Positions 1-7,814 of a DNA stretch of 49,963 bases are shown here, piece after piece. The position numbers and the translations under genes were made by a program. Source of the DNA: an uncultured Veillonella sp. (GTDB lineage: Bacteria; Bacillota; Negativicutes; Veillonellales; Veillonellaceae). The notes under the pieces were generated by a model, which was given only the letters and a program-made list of their open reading frames with translations, made no database searches and was not told the DNA's origin. Position 1 is the stretch's first letter. The number at the start of each line of letters is the position of its first letter. The stretch lies in NCBI GenBank assembly GCA_902477915.1, contig CABSJA010000009.1, positions 1 through 49,963 of the forward strand, given 5' to 3'.

Positions 1-316
1 TTTTCATTCCATTACAACAAACTATTTTGCAATTGTTTGAGCGTATCGTAAACGTTATTTTGTAAGCGTTATATGGTAAGGACTTTAGTCCATCTTCCTC
101 ACTATATTAAAAAGTATCGATATAATTCGATAAGTATGATATACTAAGTATAGAAATCGTAAATTTTCGATATATTGGTGTTTCAGGTATCGCTAGACAC
201 GATTGATATAGCAATTTTATCTACTATATTGATATGTCTATGGATACATTACATTGAAACTTTCAATTGATACAGATACAGATATAGATATTCAAGTGAA
301 TAGAAGAGGAATACAT
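1..316. other. Intergenic region, AT-rich, short dyads
   Basis: No coding region is supported here. The stretch holds two overlapping dyads, TATCGA-N6-TCGATA (115-132) and AGTAT-GAT-ATACT (133-145). A promoter-like pair, TTGATA at 203-208 and TATATT at 225-230 with a 16-bp spacer, could drive the gene at 317. The function of the dyads is unknown. Confidence 0.4.
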
Positions 317-550
317 ATGGATTTTGAAGAAAACCAAGTGCCAGAGGCGATTCTGGACAAGCTTACAAAGGTGTGTACATGCTGTAGCATTACACGTAAA
401 ACGATTAAGGAAGCCATTTTGAATGGTGCTCATACATTTCCTGAAGTAAAAGAGGCAACACGTGCCGGTACAGGCGCTTGCGGTGGTAAAGGCTGTGGCC
501 CTCGTATCGTAAAGCTCTTAGCAGAAATGAAAGAGCAAGGTAAAATTTAA
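317..550 (+). CDS. BFD-like [2Fe-2S]-binding protein
   Basis: A 77-residue protein of the bacterioferritin-associated ferredoxin (BFD) / NifU-middle type. Two Cys pairs are visible: VCTCC near the N-terminus and GACGGKGCG near the middle, the arrangement that holds one [2Fe-2S] cluster in Fer2_BFD domains. Proteins of this family pass electrons or Fe-S clusters; the partner here is unknown. The ATG at 317 was chosen because AGAAGAGGA lies six bases upstream; an in-frame start at 254 would add residues that look like translated leader. The gene stands alone and is followed by a terminator hairpin at 628-688. Confidence 0.8.
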   Translation: MDFEENQVPEAILDKLTKVCTCCSITRKTIKEAILNGAHTFPEVKEATRAGTGACGGKGCGPRIVKLLAEMKEQGKI

Positions 551-627
551 AACTAAGGAAAATTTAAATCTAAGCAAAAGTTAAGACTAAACAACAGTTA
601 AGCGTAAGTTTGAGTTTAACTCATATA

Positions 628-688
628 AAGACTATTACTTTAAACCAATACGGTATATATTCGTAGATTTGGGGTAATAGTCTTTTTT
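628..688 (+). terminator. Intrinsic terminator after BFD-like gene
   Basis: AAGACTATTAC (628-638) pairs with GTAATAGTCTT (674-684) and a run of T follows. The loop is long, about 35 bases. Confidence 0.75.
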
Positions 689-783
689 GCGCTAACGATT
701 CATGAGATGTATTGGCGTTTTGGGGTTGTCTTTATTATTTGATATACTATACATAATACTTTTTAGAGATTTTGGAGGTATAT

Positions 784-1932
784 ATGTTTCGACGTATCGT
801 AGCAGCTACGATGATCGGCGCATTGGCGCTCACAACGGGTTGCGGTTTACATAATCCATTTACTTCTAAGGCGGAGCCTGTAACTTATAAGTCTGTAGCA
901 CAGAGCGAGCTTTCACCAGAGGAAAAGGTGGACAAATTAGTGGCTAATATGTCTGACGCAGACAAGGTGGGGCAATTGTTGATGATTGGCATCCACGGCA
1001 AGACCTTGAACGATGATGCGAAGTTTATGCTCAATGAATACCGTGTGGGCGGCATTATCTTGTTTGACCGGAATATGGAGTCCAAGGATCAAGTGAAATC
1101 GCTGATTGCGGATATTAATAAAACTGGTAAAAGCGCCGGTTTAACGCCGTTATTCATCGGTATCGACCAAGAGGGCGGTGCCGTAGCGCGCATGGAGGAT
1201 CAGCTCATCAAGGTTCCTCCAGCAGAAGAGTTAGGCAAGGAGCCTATTGAGAAAGCGGTATCCTTGGCCAAACAGTCTGGTACGGAACTTAAAGACTTGG
1301 GATTCAATATTAACTTTGCGCCTGTAGCGGACTTGGGCTTAACCTATGGCCGTTCCTTTAGTACAAATCCTGATGAGGTCGTACGCTATACCAGTGCAGT
1401 AGGCAAGGCCTATGATGAAGCGGGCTTGTGGTATTCTTACAAACATTTCCCAGGTATTGGTAAAACAGACGTGGATTTACATGCTGATACCAGTGTTGTG
1501 CCAGTATCTAAGGAAACATTGCTGAATGAAGATACGAAGGTATTTGTAGACCTTATTAAGCAGTCTAAACCGAATACATATGCAATTATGGTGTCTCATG
1601 CGATGTACCCTCAAATCGATCCAGACCATCCATCTAGTTTATCTAAAGCCATCATTACAGACTGGTTGCGCAAGGATATGGGCTATAACGGCGTTGTCGT
1701 AACGGATGATATGGATATGGGCGCTCTTGCAAAACACTACACCTTCGGTGATATGGCGGTTCAATCTATTTTGGCTGGCAGTGATATCTTGCTTGTATGC
1801 CACGAGTACGAACACATGCAAGAGGCGTACAATGGCCTTATGAAAGCTGTAAAAGACGGCCAAATCTCCAAAGAACGACTCGATGAATCTGTGAAACGAA
1901 TCTTGCTTATGAAGATAACTAAAATTTCTTAG
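784..1932 (+). CDS. nagZ: Beta-N-acetylhexosaminidase NagZ, GH3 lipoprotein
   Basis: A 382-residue glycoside hydrolase family 3 enzyme. It should release N-acetylglucosamine from peptidoglycan muropeptides. The NagZ signature KHFPGIGKTDVDLH is present, and VVTDDMDMGA carries the Asp expected to be the nucleophile. The N-terminus is basic, then hydrophobic, ending in LTTGC with Cys20, so it is probably a lipoprotein; the Thr at position -3 makes the lipobox slightly atypical. E. coli NagZ is cytoplasmic, while secreted versions are common in other groups. The start at 784 has GGAGGT four bases upstream; the TTG at 772 would place the Shine-Dalgarno inside the gene. Single-gene unit. Confidence 0.9.
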   Translation: MFRRIVAATMIGALALTTGCGLHNPFTSKAEPVTYKSVAQSELSPEEKVDKLVANMSDADKVGQLLMIGIHGKTLNDDAKFMLNEYRVGGIILFDRNMESKDQVKSLIADINKTGKSAGLTPLFIGIDQEGGAVARMEDQLIKVPPAEELGKEPIEKAVSLAKQSGTELKDLGFNINFAPVADLGLTYGRSFSTNPDEVVRYTSAVGKAYDEAGLWYSYKHFPGIGKTDVDLHADTSVVPVSKETLLNEDTKVFVDLIKQSKPNTYAIMVSHAMYPQIDPDHPSSLSKAIITDWLRKDMGYNGVVVTDDMDMGALAKHYTFGDMAVQSILAGSDILLVCHEYEHMQEAYNGLMKAVKDGQISKERLDESVKRILLMKITKIS

Positions 1933-1943
1933 ACTATTTGTTT

Positions 1944-1973
1944 TTGTTGGCAGGAATTAATTAATCATATAAC
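1944..1973 (+). promoter_or_regulatory. Candidate promoter for the Abi-associated ncRNA
   Basis: TTGTTG (1944-1949) and TATAAC (1968-1973) are separated by 18 bp. They would start a transcript near 1980 that ends at the terminator at 2092-2124. Confidence 0.5.
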
Positions 1974-1979
1974 GAATAT

Positions 1980-2124
1980 AGAAAGTGGAAGTACTATTCA
2001 TTGAAATCGCATCTGAGTTGACACTCAAGGGAGAACTTTGTTATAGTTATTACACAGAGAAACTGTGCGAAGCTTACGGGCAACGTACAACGCTCGTCGA
2101 CTCAAGGGTCGGCGAGCTTTTTTG
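1980..2124 (+). ncRNA. Structured ncRNA upstream of the AbiF/AbiD-like gene
   Basis: About 145 nt with no coding potential. Visible hairpins: TGAGT-TGAC-ACTCA (2014-2027), CACAG-AGAAA-CTGTG (2053-2067), and a 10-bp GC-rich stem 2092-2101/2108-2117 with one G-U pair, followed by six T: a strong intrinsic terminator. The 9-mer ACTCAAGGG occurs twice, at 2023-2031 and in the terminator loop region at 2100-2108. The terminator ends only 17 bases before the start of the HEPN gene, which has its own ribosome site. AbiF-type HEPN toxins are reported to pair with a conserved ncRNA, and this arrangement fits. The 5' end is inferred from a promoter-like sequence. Confidence 0.65.
2092..2124 (+). terminator. 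Intrinsic terminator of the ncRNA
   Basis: Stem 2092-2101 with 2108-2117, 10 bp with one wobble, loop TCAAGG, then TTTTTTGTTT. It separates the ncRNA from the downstream coding region. Confidence 0.85.
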
Positions 2125-2140
2125 TTTGTAGGAGGGACTT

Positions 2141-3124
2141 ATGTCTAAGCCGTTTAAGTCTTTAGATTCCCTATTACGCTTGATGAGAAAACGAAATATT
2201 ACAATTGGAAAGGGGAGCGAAGGTAGTAGAGTCAAAAGAATTTTAGCAAGAGATAATTATTATGCAGTAATCAGTGGATATAAAGATATTTTTTTAGATA
2301 ATAATGCAACATTAAATAGTGGTGATGACTATTATGTAACTGGGACAACATTCTTTCAAATATATGGATTATATTGTTTTGATCGTAATTTGCGAATTAT
2401 TTTATTAAAAGCTCTATTGCAAGCTGAACAAAATATTTGTACTAAAGTATCTTATCGTTTTTCGGAGGTATATACATCTGAATTTAGTCATTTGAATGTA
2501 AATAATTTTTCTAAAACAAACTTACCAAAAGCGACGGAATTAGTCTCTAAATTATCTAATGCTACACAACGTAATGCGAGACATACGATGCTTTCTCATT
2601 ATTTAACAACACATCAAGATTTACCATTATGGGTATTGGTAACAAAACTTACATTCGGTGAAATTACTAATTTTTATAAATTAATTACACCTAATATACA
2701 AGAGAGAATATTAAAAGATATACATAAGGAATATACTGGTGAGTATAAGGTATCTATTACTGATCCAACATCTACTTTGATACCTGTTTTTAGTGAAATA
2801 CTAGATGTTCTTGTGGGTTATAGAAATGTATGTGCGCATGGAGACAGACTTTATAACCATAGAATTATAGGTCCAAAGAAAACTATTAAAAAATTAACAT
2901 ATTATTTTGTACAAACTCCAAAAGGCAGTGAATCTTCAGTATATGGAGTGTTAATATCTTTAAGATTACTATTGCCTAGAATATCGTACAAGTGTATTAT
3001 TGATGAGGTAATTAATGAATTAATACTTTTAAGTGAATCGTTACCTGTTATACAGTTTAATCAGGTCCTAGCCAGAATGGAGTTAACACTTCAATGGAAA
3101 CAAACCTTAGAATTATTACAATGA
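2141..3124 (+). CDS. AbiF/AbiD-type HEPN abortive-infection protein (Abi_2)
   Basis: A 327-residue protein of the Abi_2 (AbiD/AbiF) type. The N-terminus (SLDSLLRLMRKRNI, then DNYYAVISGYKDIF) is typical of the family. R228-N-V-C-A-H233 fits the HEPN RNase motif R-x4-6-H. HEPN Abi proteins act as phage-triggered RNases; the target here is unknown. GGAGGG at 2131-2136 sets the start. By eye the gene is more AT-rich than its neighbours nagZ and the alcohol dehydrogenase and uses more AAT, ATT and TTA codons, suggesting transfer. It lies directly after a structured ncRNA (1980-2124), which probably forms a toxin/RNA-antitoxin unit with it. The family call is firm; the mechanism is inferred. Confidence 0.85.
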   Translation: MSKPFKSLDSLLRLMRKRNITIGKGSEGSRVKRILARDNYYAVISGYKDIFLDNNATLNSGDDYYVTGTTFFQIYGLYCFDRNLRIILLKALLQAEQNICTKVSYRFSEVYTSEFSHLNVNNFSKTNLPKATELVSKLSNATQRNARHTMLSHYLTTHQDLPLWVLVTKLTFGEITNFYKLITPNIQERILKDIHKEYTGEYKVSITDPTSTLIPVFSEILDVLVGYRNVCAHGDRLYNHRIIGPKKTIKKLTYYFVQTPKGSESSVYGVLISLRLLLPRISYKCIIDEVINELILLSESLPVIQFNQVLARMELTLQWKQTLELLQ

Positions 3125-3164
3125 TTATATAGTGTATACATAACACAGCTTCAAGGATTTTTAT

Positions 3165-3213
3165 AAACCGATAGAGAATTACTTAGTATAGTTATTCTCT
3201 ATCGGTTTATTTT
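3165..3213 (+). terminator. Intrinsic terminator after the Abi gene
   Basis: A 14-bp perfect stem, AACCGATAGAGAAT (3166-3179) with its complement at 3194-3207, followed by TATTTTTTATT. Confidence 0.9.
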
Positions 3214-3236
3214 TTATTCGTTAGGAGTGAATGTAT

Positions 3237-4388
3237 ATGGCTCGGAGAATTATGTTGAACGGTACGTCCTATTTTGGACAAGGGGCGATTCAGGAGATTG
3301 TGAACGAAATTAAGAATCGCCATTTTAAAAAGGTCCTCGTTACGTCTACACCTGATCTATTTGAGTTTAAGGTGGCTACAAAGGTAACAGATCTTCTTGA
3401 TGCAGCAGGCATTGCTTACGATGTATATGATAATATCAAGCCAAATCCAACCATTGAAAATGTAACATCTGGTGTGGCTGCTTGTAAGGCGGCAGGTGCT
3501 GAAGCTATCGTTGCTGTAGGCGGTGGCAGTGCTATCGATACAAGTAAGGCTATTGCTACGATTATGACGAATCCTGAGTTCAGCGATGTGCGCAGCCTTG
3601 AAGGATTGGCACCTACGAAACATCCATGCTTGCCGATTATCGCTGTGTCTACCACATCTGGTACGGCTGCAGAGGTTACGATTAACTACGTTATTACAGA
3701 CGTTGAAAAGAATCGTAAATTCGTATGTGTTGACCCTCATGACATCCCAATCGTAGCTATCGTAGACCCTGATATGTCCGCATCGATGCCAACAGGTCTT
3801 TGTGCATCTACCGGCATGGATGCCCTCGTTCATGCTGTGGAAGGATATATCACTAAAGGTGCATGGGAGCTCACTGATATGCTTCATTTGAAAGCTATTG
3901 AAATCATTGGTCGTTCCTTACGTAGCGCCGTAGCTGGTGACTTCGCAGGTCGTGAAGCTATGTCCCTTGGTCAATATATTGCAGGTATGGGCTTCTCCAA
4001 CGTAGGCCTTGGTATTGTTCACTCCATGGCACATCCATTGAGTGCTGTATACGATATCCCGCATGGTAAAGCGTGTGCCATGCTGTTAACAGCAGTATTG
4101 AAATTCAACGCCCCTGCAACAGGTGAAAAATATCGTGAAATTGCTCGCGTTATGGGCGTTCCTGATGTAGACGGCATGGATCAAGAAACATATCGTCAAG
4201 CTGCTATCGATGTGATCCAAAAACTAGCTGATGATGTAGGCATTCCTAAATCCCTTAGCGAAGCGGGTGTGAAACGGGAAGATATTCCATTCCTCGCTGA
4301 ATCTGCTTTCAACGATGCATGTACACCTGGTAACCCACGGAATGTATCTAAGGAAGACATCATCGGTATTTACGAATCCATATTCTAA
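3237..4388 (+). CDS. Iron-containing alcohol dehydrogenase
   Basis: A group III alcohol dehydrogenase of the FucO / 1,3-propanediol dehydrogenase type that reduces aldehydes with NAD(P)H. The nucleotide-binding glycine motif GGGSAIDTSKA is clear. The metal ligands expected from FucO are all present: Asp and His in GMDALVHAVEGY, His in GIVHSMAHPL and His in DIPHGKA. Substrate cannot be told from sequence. AGGAG at 3223-3227 fits the ATG at 3237 (9 bases) better than the in-frame ATG at 3231 (3 bases), but either is possible. About 384 residues, normal for the family. The gene appears monocistronic. Confidence 0.9.
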   Translation: MARRIMLNGTSYFGQGAIQEIVNEIKNRHFKKVLVTSTPDLFEFKVATKVTDLLDAAGIAYDVYDNIKPNPTIENVTSGVAACKAAGAEAIVAVGGGSAIDTSKAIATIMTNPEFSDVRSLEGLAPTKHPCLPIIAVSTTSGTAAEVTINYVITDVEKNRKFVCVDPHDIPIVAIVDPDMSASMPTGLCASTGMDALVHAVEGYITKGAWELTDMLHLKAIEIIGRSLRSAVAGDFAGREAMSLGQYIAGMGFSNVGLGIVHSMAHPLSAVYDIPHGKACAMLLTAVLKFNAPATGEKYREIARVMGVPDVDGMDQETYRQAAIDVIQKLADDVGIPKSLSEAGVKREDIPFLAESAFNDACTPGNPRNVSKEDIIGIYESIF

Positions 4389-4466
4389 GGAATTTTAAGA
4401 TTTGATAGCATATAGTGTTTTATGATGTATAGGATTTAATACTATAATATGGTATCAATATTTAAC

Positions 4467-4510
4467 TAGTCTAAATATTTTGCTAGTCTAAATAATCTAA
4501 TAGTCTAAAT
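4467..4510. repeat. Three 10-bp direct repeats at 17-bp period
   Basis: TAGTCTAAAT begins at 4467, 4484 and 4501, so the unit is 17 bp with a 7-bp variable part. The regular phase resembles an array of regulator sites. The regulator is unknown. Confidence 0.6.
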
Positions 4511-4550
4511 GATGCCTAGCTCTAGCCCTAAGAACTTTACATCTTTAGAA

Positions 4551-4587
4551 TCTTTACATATTTCAGATGCCTCCGAATATGTAAAGA
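4551..4587. repeat. 12-bp perfect inverted repeat
   Basis: TCTTTACATATT (4551-4562) and AATATGTAAAGA (4576-4587) flank a 13-base loop. It could be a weak terminator, being followed by only AAA on the plus strand, or an operator. Confidence 0.5.
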
Positions 4588-4616
4588 AAATACATTTACA
4601 CACTTGCTTAACAAAA

Positions 4617-4653
4617 CTAGCCATCTCATGTTAGAGGTGGCTAGCTTTGCGTT
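4617..4653 (+). terminator. Hairpin, probable terminator
   Basis: CTAGCCATCTC (4617-4627) pairs with GAGGTGGCTAG (4634-4644) with one G-U pair. CTTTGCGTTTG follows, a weak T-rich tract. Confidence 0.5.
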
Positions 4654-4837
4654 TGAAGAGATATCTGTTTTGTGACTCGGATTTTATCTCCAGTTTAGTG
4701 AGATTGCTGTTTGATACGTAATCCTTTCTTGAAAATGGTGGTTTACATAAGTATACTAAGGATATGAATACATAGTTTGGTTGTATGTATGTTTTTAGAT
4801 AATAAGCCAGATTTGGTCAGTGCTAAGGAGGAATGTT

Positions 4838-6388
4838 ATGAAGCTATGGAAATTTAATAAGCGCAGTTCTACCTTAGCAGATATGTCCATGAATCGTATG
4901 TTGTTGACGGAGCTCATTGCGAAGGGCGCTCTTGTGGGTGTGATTGCAGGCTTTTGTGGTGCTACTTACCGCTATTTGATCCTTGAATCTGAGCATATTC
5001 GTTGGCATTTGATGGACGGCATTACCCTAGAGTGGGTCATAGGATGGCTTGTGGTGATGGTCATCTTTGCTTTTATCGTAGATCGATTGCTCGCATGGGC
5101 TCCATTGTCTGGTGGTTCTGGTATTCCTCAAATCGAAGGGGAAATGCTAGGGCTCTTTGATATGAAACCGTATCGGACTTTAGCTTCCAAGATGATTGGT
5201 GGTGTATTGACTGGGTTTGCAGGCTTTTCTGTAGGCCGTGAAGGTCCAGCTGTACAAATTGGTGGCTCTGCCGGCAAGATCGTGTCCTATTGGATGAATT
5301 CAGGGTTACGTGAGCAGCGTATCTTGACCTCTGCTGGGGCAGGGGCAGGCTTAACGGCCGCATTTAGTGCACCTGTATCGGGGGCGATGTTCGTCTTTGA
5401 AGAGGTTCATAAAAGCTTTTATCCGTACCTCGTTGTACCTACCTTCGTGGCTACCTTGATTTCTAACTATATTACGGTTAGTATCTTCGGCCTCGAACCG
5501 GCCCTTGGATTTTCGGTGACCTCCGGTGTACCTCTTGAGTACTTCCCAGTCCTTCTTATGGTTGGCGTTATCATGGGTCTCTGTGGGGTGCTATTCTGTC
5601 GCATGATTTTCGCATTCAAGAAGTTCTTTGAATGGCTTAAATGCTCTCGGTTCTTGAAATTAGCCCTTACCTTTGTGACTGTGGCCGTTATCGGCTATGA
5701 CTCGCAACTTCTCTTGGGCGGTGGCAATGATCTTGTGGGGCAGCTAGCCTTTCACTCTCATGGCGTCTTGCTCTTAGGGGGCATCGTATTAGGTAAGATT
5801 TTGCTTACTACCTTCTGCTATGGCAGTGGTGCGCAAGGCGGTATATTCTTGCCTATGCTCGTTATAGGGGCTTCGGCAGGCGCCTTTTGTGAAAGTTTAC
5901 TTTCATCAGTGGGTATCATCGCTCCTGATTTTGTACCGCAATTCGTTATTTGCGCCATGGGCGGTATGTTAGCGGCGGCGATGCGGACCCCAATTTTGGC
6001 GATTTTGCTCGTCCTTGAAATGACGAATAGCTTCTCTAACATTTATGCTATCGGTACCGTTACAATCGTGGCTTACCTTGTGGCAGAGTTATTAAAAGAA
6101 CCACCTATTTACGATTCTTTATTACAAGCCATGAGTGGTCAAAACAATTTAGAGTCTGTACAAACTTTCTTCCAAACGAAGGTACCTGTAGTAGCGAATT
6201 ATACAGATGTACAATTACAAGACTTGGCCTTGCCAGATGGGACACTCATCGTAAGTATTCGTCGCAATGGAACATACATTGTGCCGTTAGGGGATGTAAA
6301 ACTTGAACCAGGTGACGAACTACAAGTCTCTTGTGAACGAGGACGATTAAAAGCAGCGAAAGAATTTTTCCAATCGAATCAGTTATAG
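4838..6388 (+). CDS. ClC-family chloride/proton antiporter with TrkA-C domain
   Basis: A 516-residue polytopic membrane protein. The ClC selectivity-filter motifs are present: GSGIP (93-97), GREGP (133-137) and GGIFLP (334-339). Glu135 matches the gating Glu148 of E. coli ClC-ec1, and Glu189 in VFEEV matches the internal proton Glu203, so it should be a chloride/proton exchanger rather than a channel. The last 70 residues (ALPDGTLIVSIRRNG... DELQV) look like a TrkA-C/RCK-C ligand-binding domain. The start at 4838 has AGGAGG six bases upstream; a GTG at 4820 lies before that site. The gene ends 40 bp before the TauE-like permease, so the two may be cotranscribed. Confidence 0.92.
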   Translation: MKLWKFNKRSSTLADMSMNRMLLTELIAKGALVGVIAGFCGATYRYLILESEHIRWHLMDGITLEWVIGWLVVMVIFAFIVDRLLAWAPLSGGSGIPQIEGEMLGLFDMKPYRTLASKMIGGVLTGFAGFSVGREGPAVQIGGSAGKIVSYWMNSGLREQRILTSAGAGAGLTAAFSAPVSGAMFVFEEVHKSFYPYLVVPTFVATLISNYITVSIFGLEPALGFSVTSGVPLEYFPVLLMVGVIMGLCGVLFCRMIFAFKKFFEWLKCSRFLKLALTFVTVAVIGYDSQLLLGGGNDLVGQLAFHSHGVLLLGGIVLGKILLTTFCYGSGAQGGIFLPMLVIGASAGAFCESLLSSVGIIAPDFVPQFVICAMGGMLAAAMRTPILAILLVLEMTNSFSNIYAIGTVTIVAYLVAELLKEPPIYDSLLQAMSGQNNLESVQTFFQTKVPVVANYTDVQLQDLALPDGTLIVSIRRNGTYIVPLGDVKLEPGDELQVSCERGRLKAAKEFFQSNQL

Positions 6389-6428
6389 CAAAGAGATTTT
6401 TCCACTCTAAGTAAAGGGAGGCCTTATC

Positions 6429-7223
6429 ATGCTGGATAATATTATAGTATTTTATATATTCTTTACTATAGTTGGCTTTTTAGCCGCTATGCTTGGCACC
6501 ATCATTGGTGCTGGCGGAGGGCTTGTATTTGTACCTCTCTTTATGTACTGGTTCCCTGAGTGGTCTCCGTCTATGATTGTAGGGACATCGCTCTTTTCCG
6601 TTATGTGTAACGCCGTTTCTGGATCTATTGCGTATATTAAGCAGAAAAAGGTGCTTATCAGTGCAGCCATTGTCTTTAGTTTAGCTACCTTACCAGGAGC
6701 TATCTTGGGGGCTCAAATGTCTGGTTGGTTTTCTGGACAAGGCTTTATGTTTGCCTTTGGGTGCTTTATGCTATGCGCTTCTGGTTTGATTGGGTTTAAA
6801 AATTTCCGTAAAGGGGAACGAAAGGAAGAAAGCCTTACCCTTGATCAGCTAACATACAGTAAGCCTATCGGTATTAGCATTAGCTTTTTTGTAGGTTTTA
6901 TCTCCAGTATCTTTGGTATTGGTGGTGGCCTTATTCATGTGCCGGCTCTAATTTATCTCATGGGGTTTCCTACCCATATGGCTACAGCTACAAGCCAATC
7001 CATCCTTGCTGTATCTACAATGATAGGCGTTATAACCCATTTATTGGAAAATCATATCGTATTTAGTATTGCTATTCCTACTAGTATTGGCGCTATCTTT
7101 GGAGCCCAAGTAGGGGCGCGAATTGCTAAACGGTTGAAAGCAAAATCTATCCTTGCCCTTATGAGCGTTGCAGTCTTTGCACTAGCTGTACGTCTTATCC
7201 TTAAGTCTGGTATTTTGGGATAA
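6429..7223 (+). CDS. TauE/SafE-family membrane permease
   Basis: A 264-residue integral membrane protein with about eight predicted helices. The two TauE/SafE halves each carry a Gly-rich motif: GTIIGAGGGLVFVP near residue 22 and SIFGIGGGLIHVP near residue 160. Family members export or import sulfite, sulfonates or other small organic anions; the substrate here cannot be assigned. The ATG at 6429 is preceded by AAGGGAG at 6414-6420. It lies 40 bp after the ClC gene with no terminator between, so an operon is likely, and is followed by a strong terminator. Confidence 0.88.
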   Translation: MLDNIIVFYIFFTIVGFLAAMLGTIIGAGGGLVFVPLFMYWFPEWSPSMIVGTSLFSVMCNAVSGSIAYIKQKKVLISAAIVFSLATLPGAILGAQMSGWFSGQGFMFAFGCFMLCASGLIGFKNFRKGERKEESLTLDQLTYSKPIGISISFFVGFISSIFGIGGGLIHVPALIYLMGFPTHMATATSQSILAVSTMIGVITHLLENHIVFSIAIPTSIGAIFGAQVGARIAKRLKAKSILALMSVAVFALAVRLILKSGILG

Positions 7224-7322
7224 TATGGCTTCTCTGATCATTAATAGAAATTTGAGTACTATACTTCTTATGTTCTAGCTAGTATGAACCGATAGATTTG
7301 ATATATTTGATATATTTACTAT

Positions 7323-7371
7323 AAGCCCTCTAGTGGTTGCTCGACAGAGTTATTACTAGAGGGCTTTTTAT
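7323..7371 (+). terminator. Intrinsic terminator after the TauE-like gene
   Basis: AAGCCCTCTAGT (7323-7334) pairs perfectly with ACTAGAGGGCTT (7355-7366), followed by TTTATA. Confidence 0.88.
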
Positions 7372-7814
7372 ATGTAAAGCAACTATGAATGGGCGTATTA
7401 GACTGGCAATTAAAAAAGGTATGAGTAAAAGTCATAGTTAAATATAAATGAGAACGAGAAAACTAAAATAAATAAATTATACCGAATTTATGCATAATTT
7501 TTGCAAACTATTTCCTATAGAATTATATGCAGTGTAACTCATGTTTTACGGGATGTTTAGCACTCATTTATTATGGCGTTATGAATATGCTTAGTAAATA
7601 AAATAGTTTTAATATAACATATGAAAAGATGAGTACATGATAATGCTATTGAGATGCACTTTCAACTAAAGAAATAAAAACACAGTGCATATCGAGAATT
7701 GTTAGGAGACATATAATTTATGCATAATTATAGTAGTGAGAATGAGAACGGCGTATACTAAATATAAGACATTATTAAGATATATTCCTTAAGAGAGGAT
7801 AGGAGGAAATATAA
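7372..7814. other. Long AT-rich upstream region of the dehydrogenase gene
   Basis: No gene is seen. The palindrome TTATGCATAA occurs twice (7488-7497 and 7718-7727), and AATGAGAACG also occurs twice, near 7447 and 7740. These paired sites suggest control of the downstream lactate-dehydrogenase-type gene. Confidence 0.5.

Larger units (their letters stand above)
4389..4837. other. Intergenic region with repeats and hairpins
   Basis: 449 bases without a gene. It contains three TAGTCTAAAT repeats at an exact 17-bp period (4467, 4484, 4501), a perfect 12-bp inverted repeat (4551-4562 / 4576-4587) and a hairpin at 4617-4644 that may be a terminator. Confidence 0.6.

Noticed and set aside
1..316. 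Partial gene at the left window edge
   Set aside because: All frames are short and lack ribosome sites; nothing resembles a protein family.
3357..3887. Minus-strand open frame of 176 codons inside the alcohol dehydrogenase
   Set aside because: Shadow of a well-supported gene; the protein has no recognisable features and no start signals.
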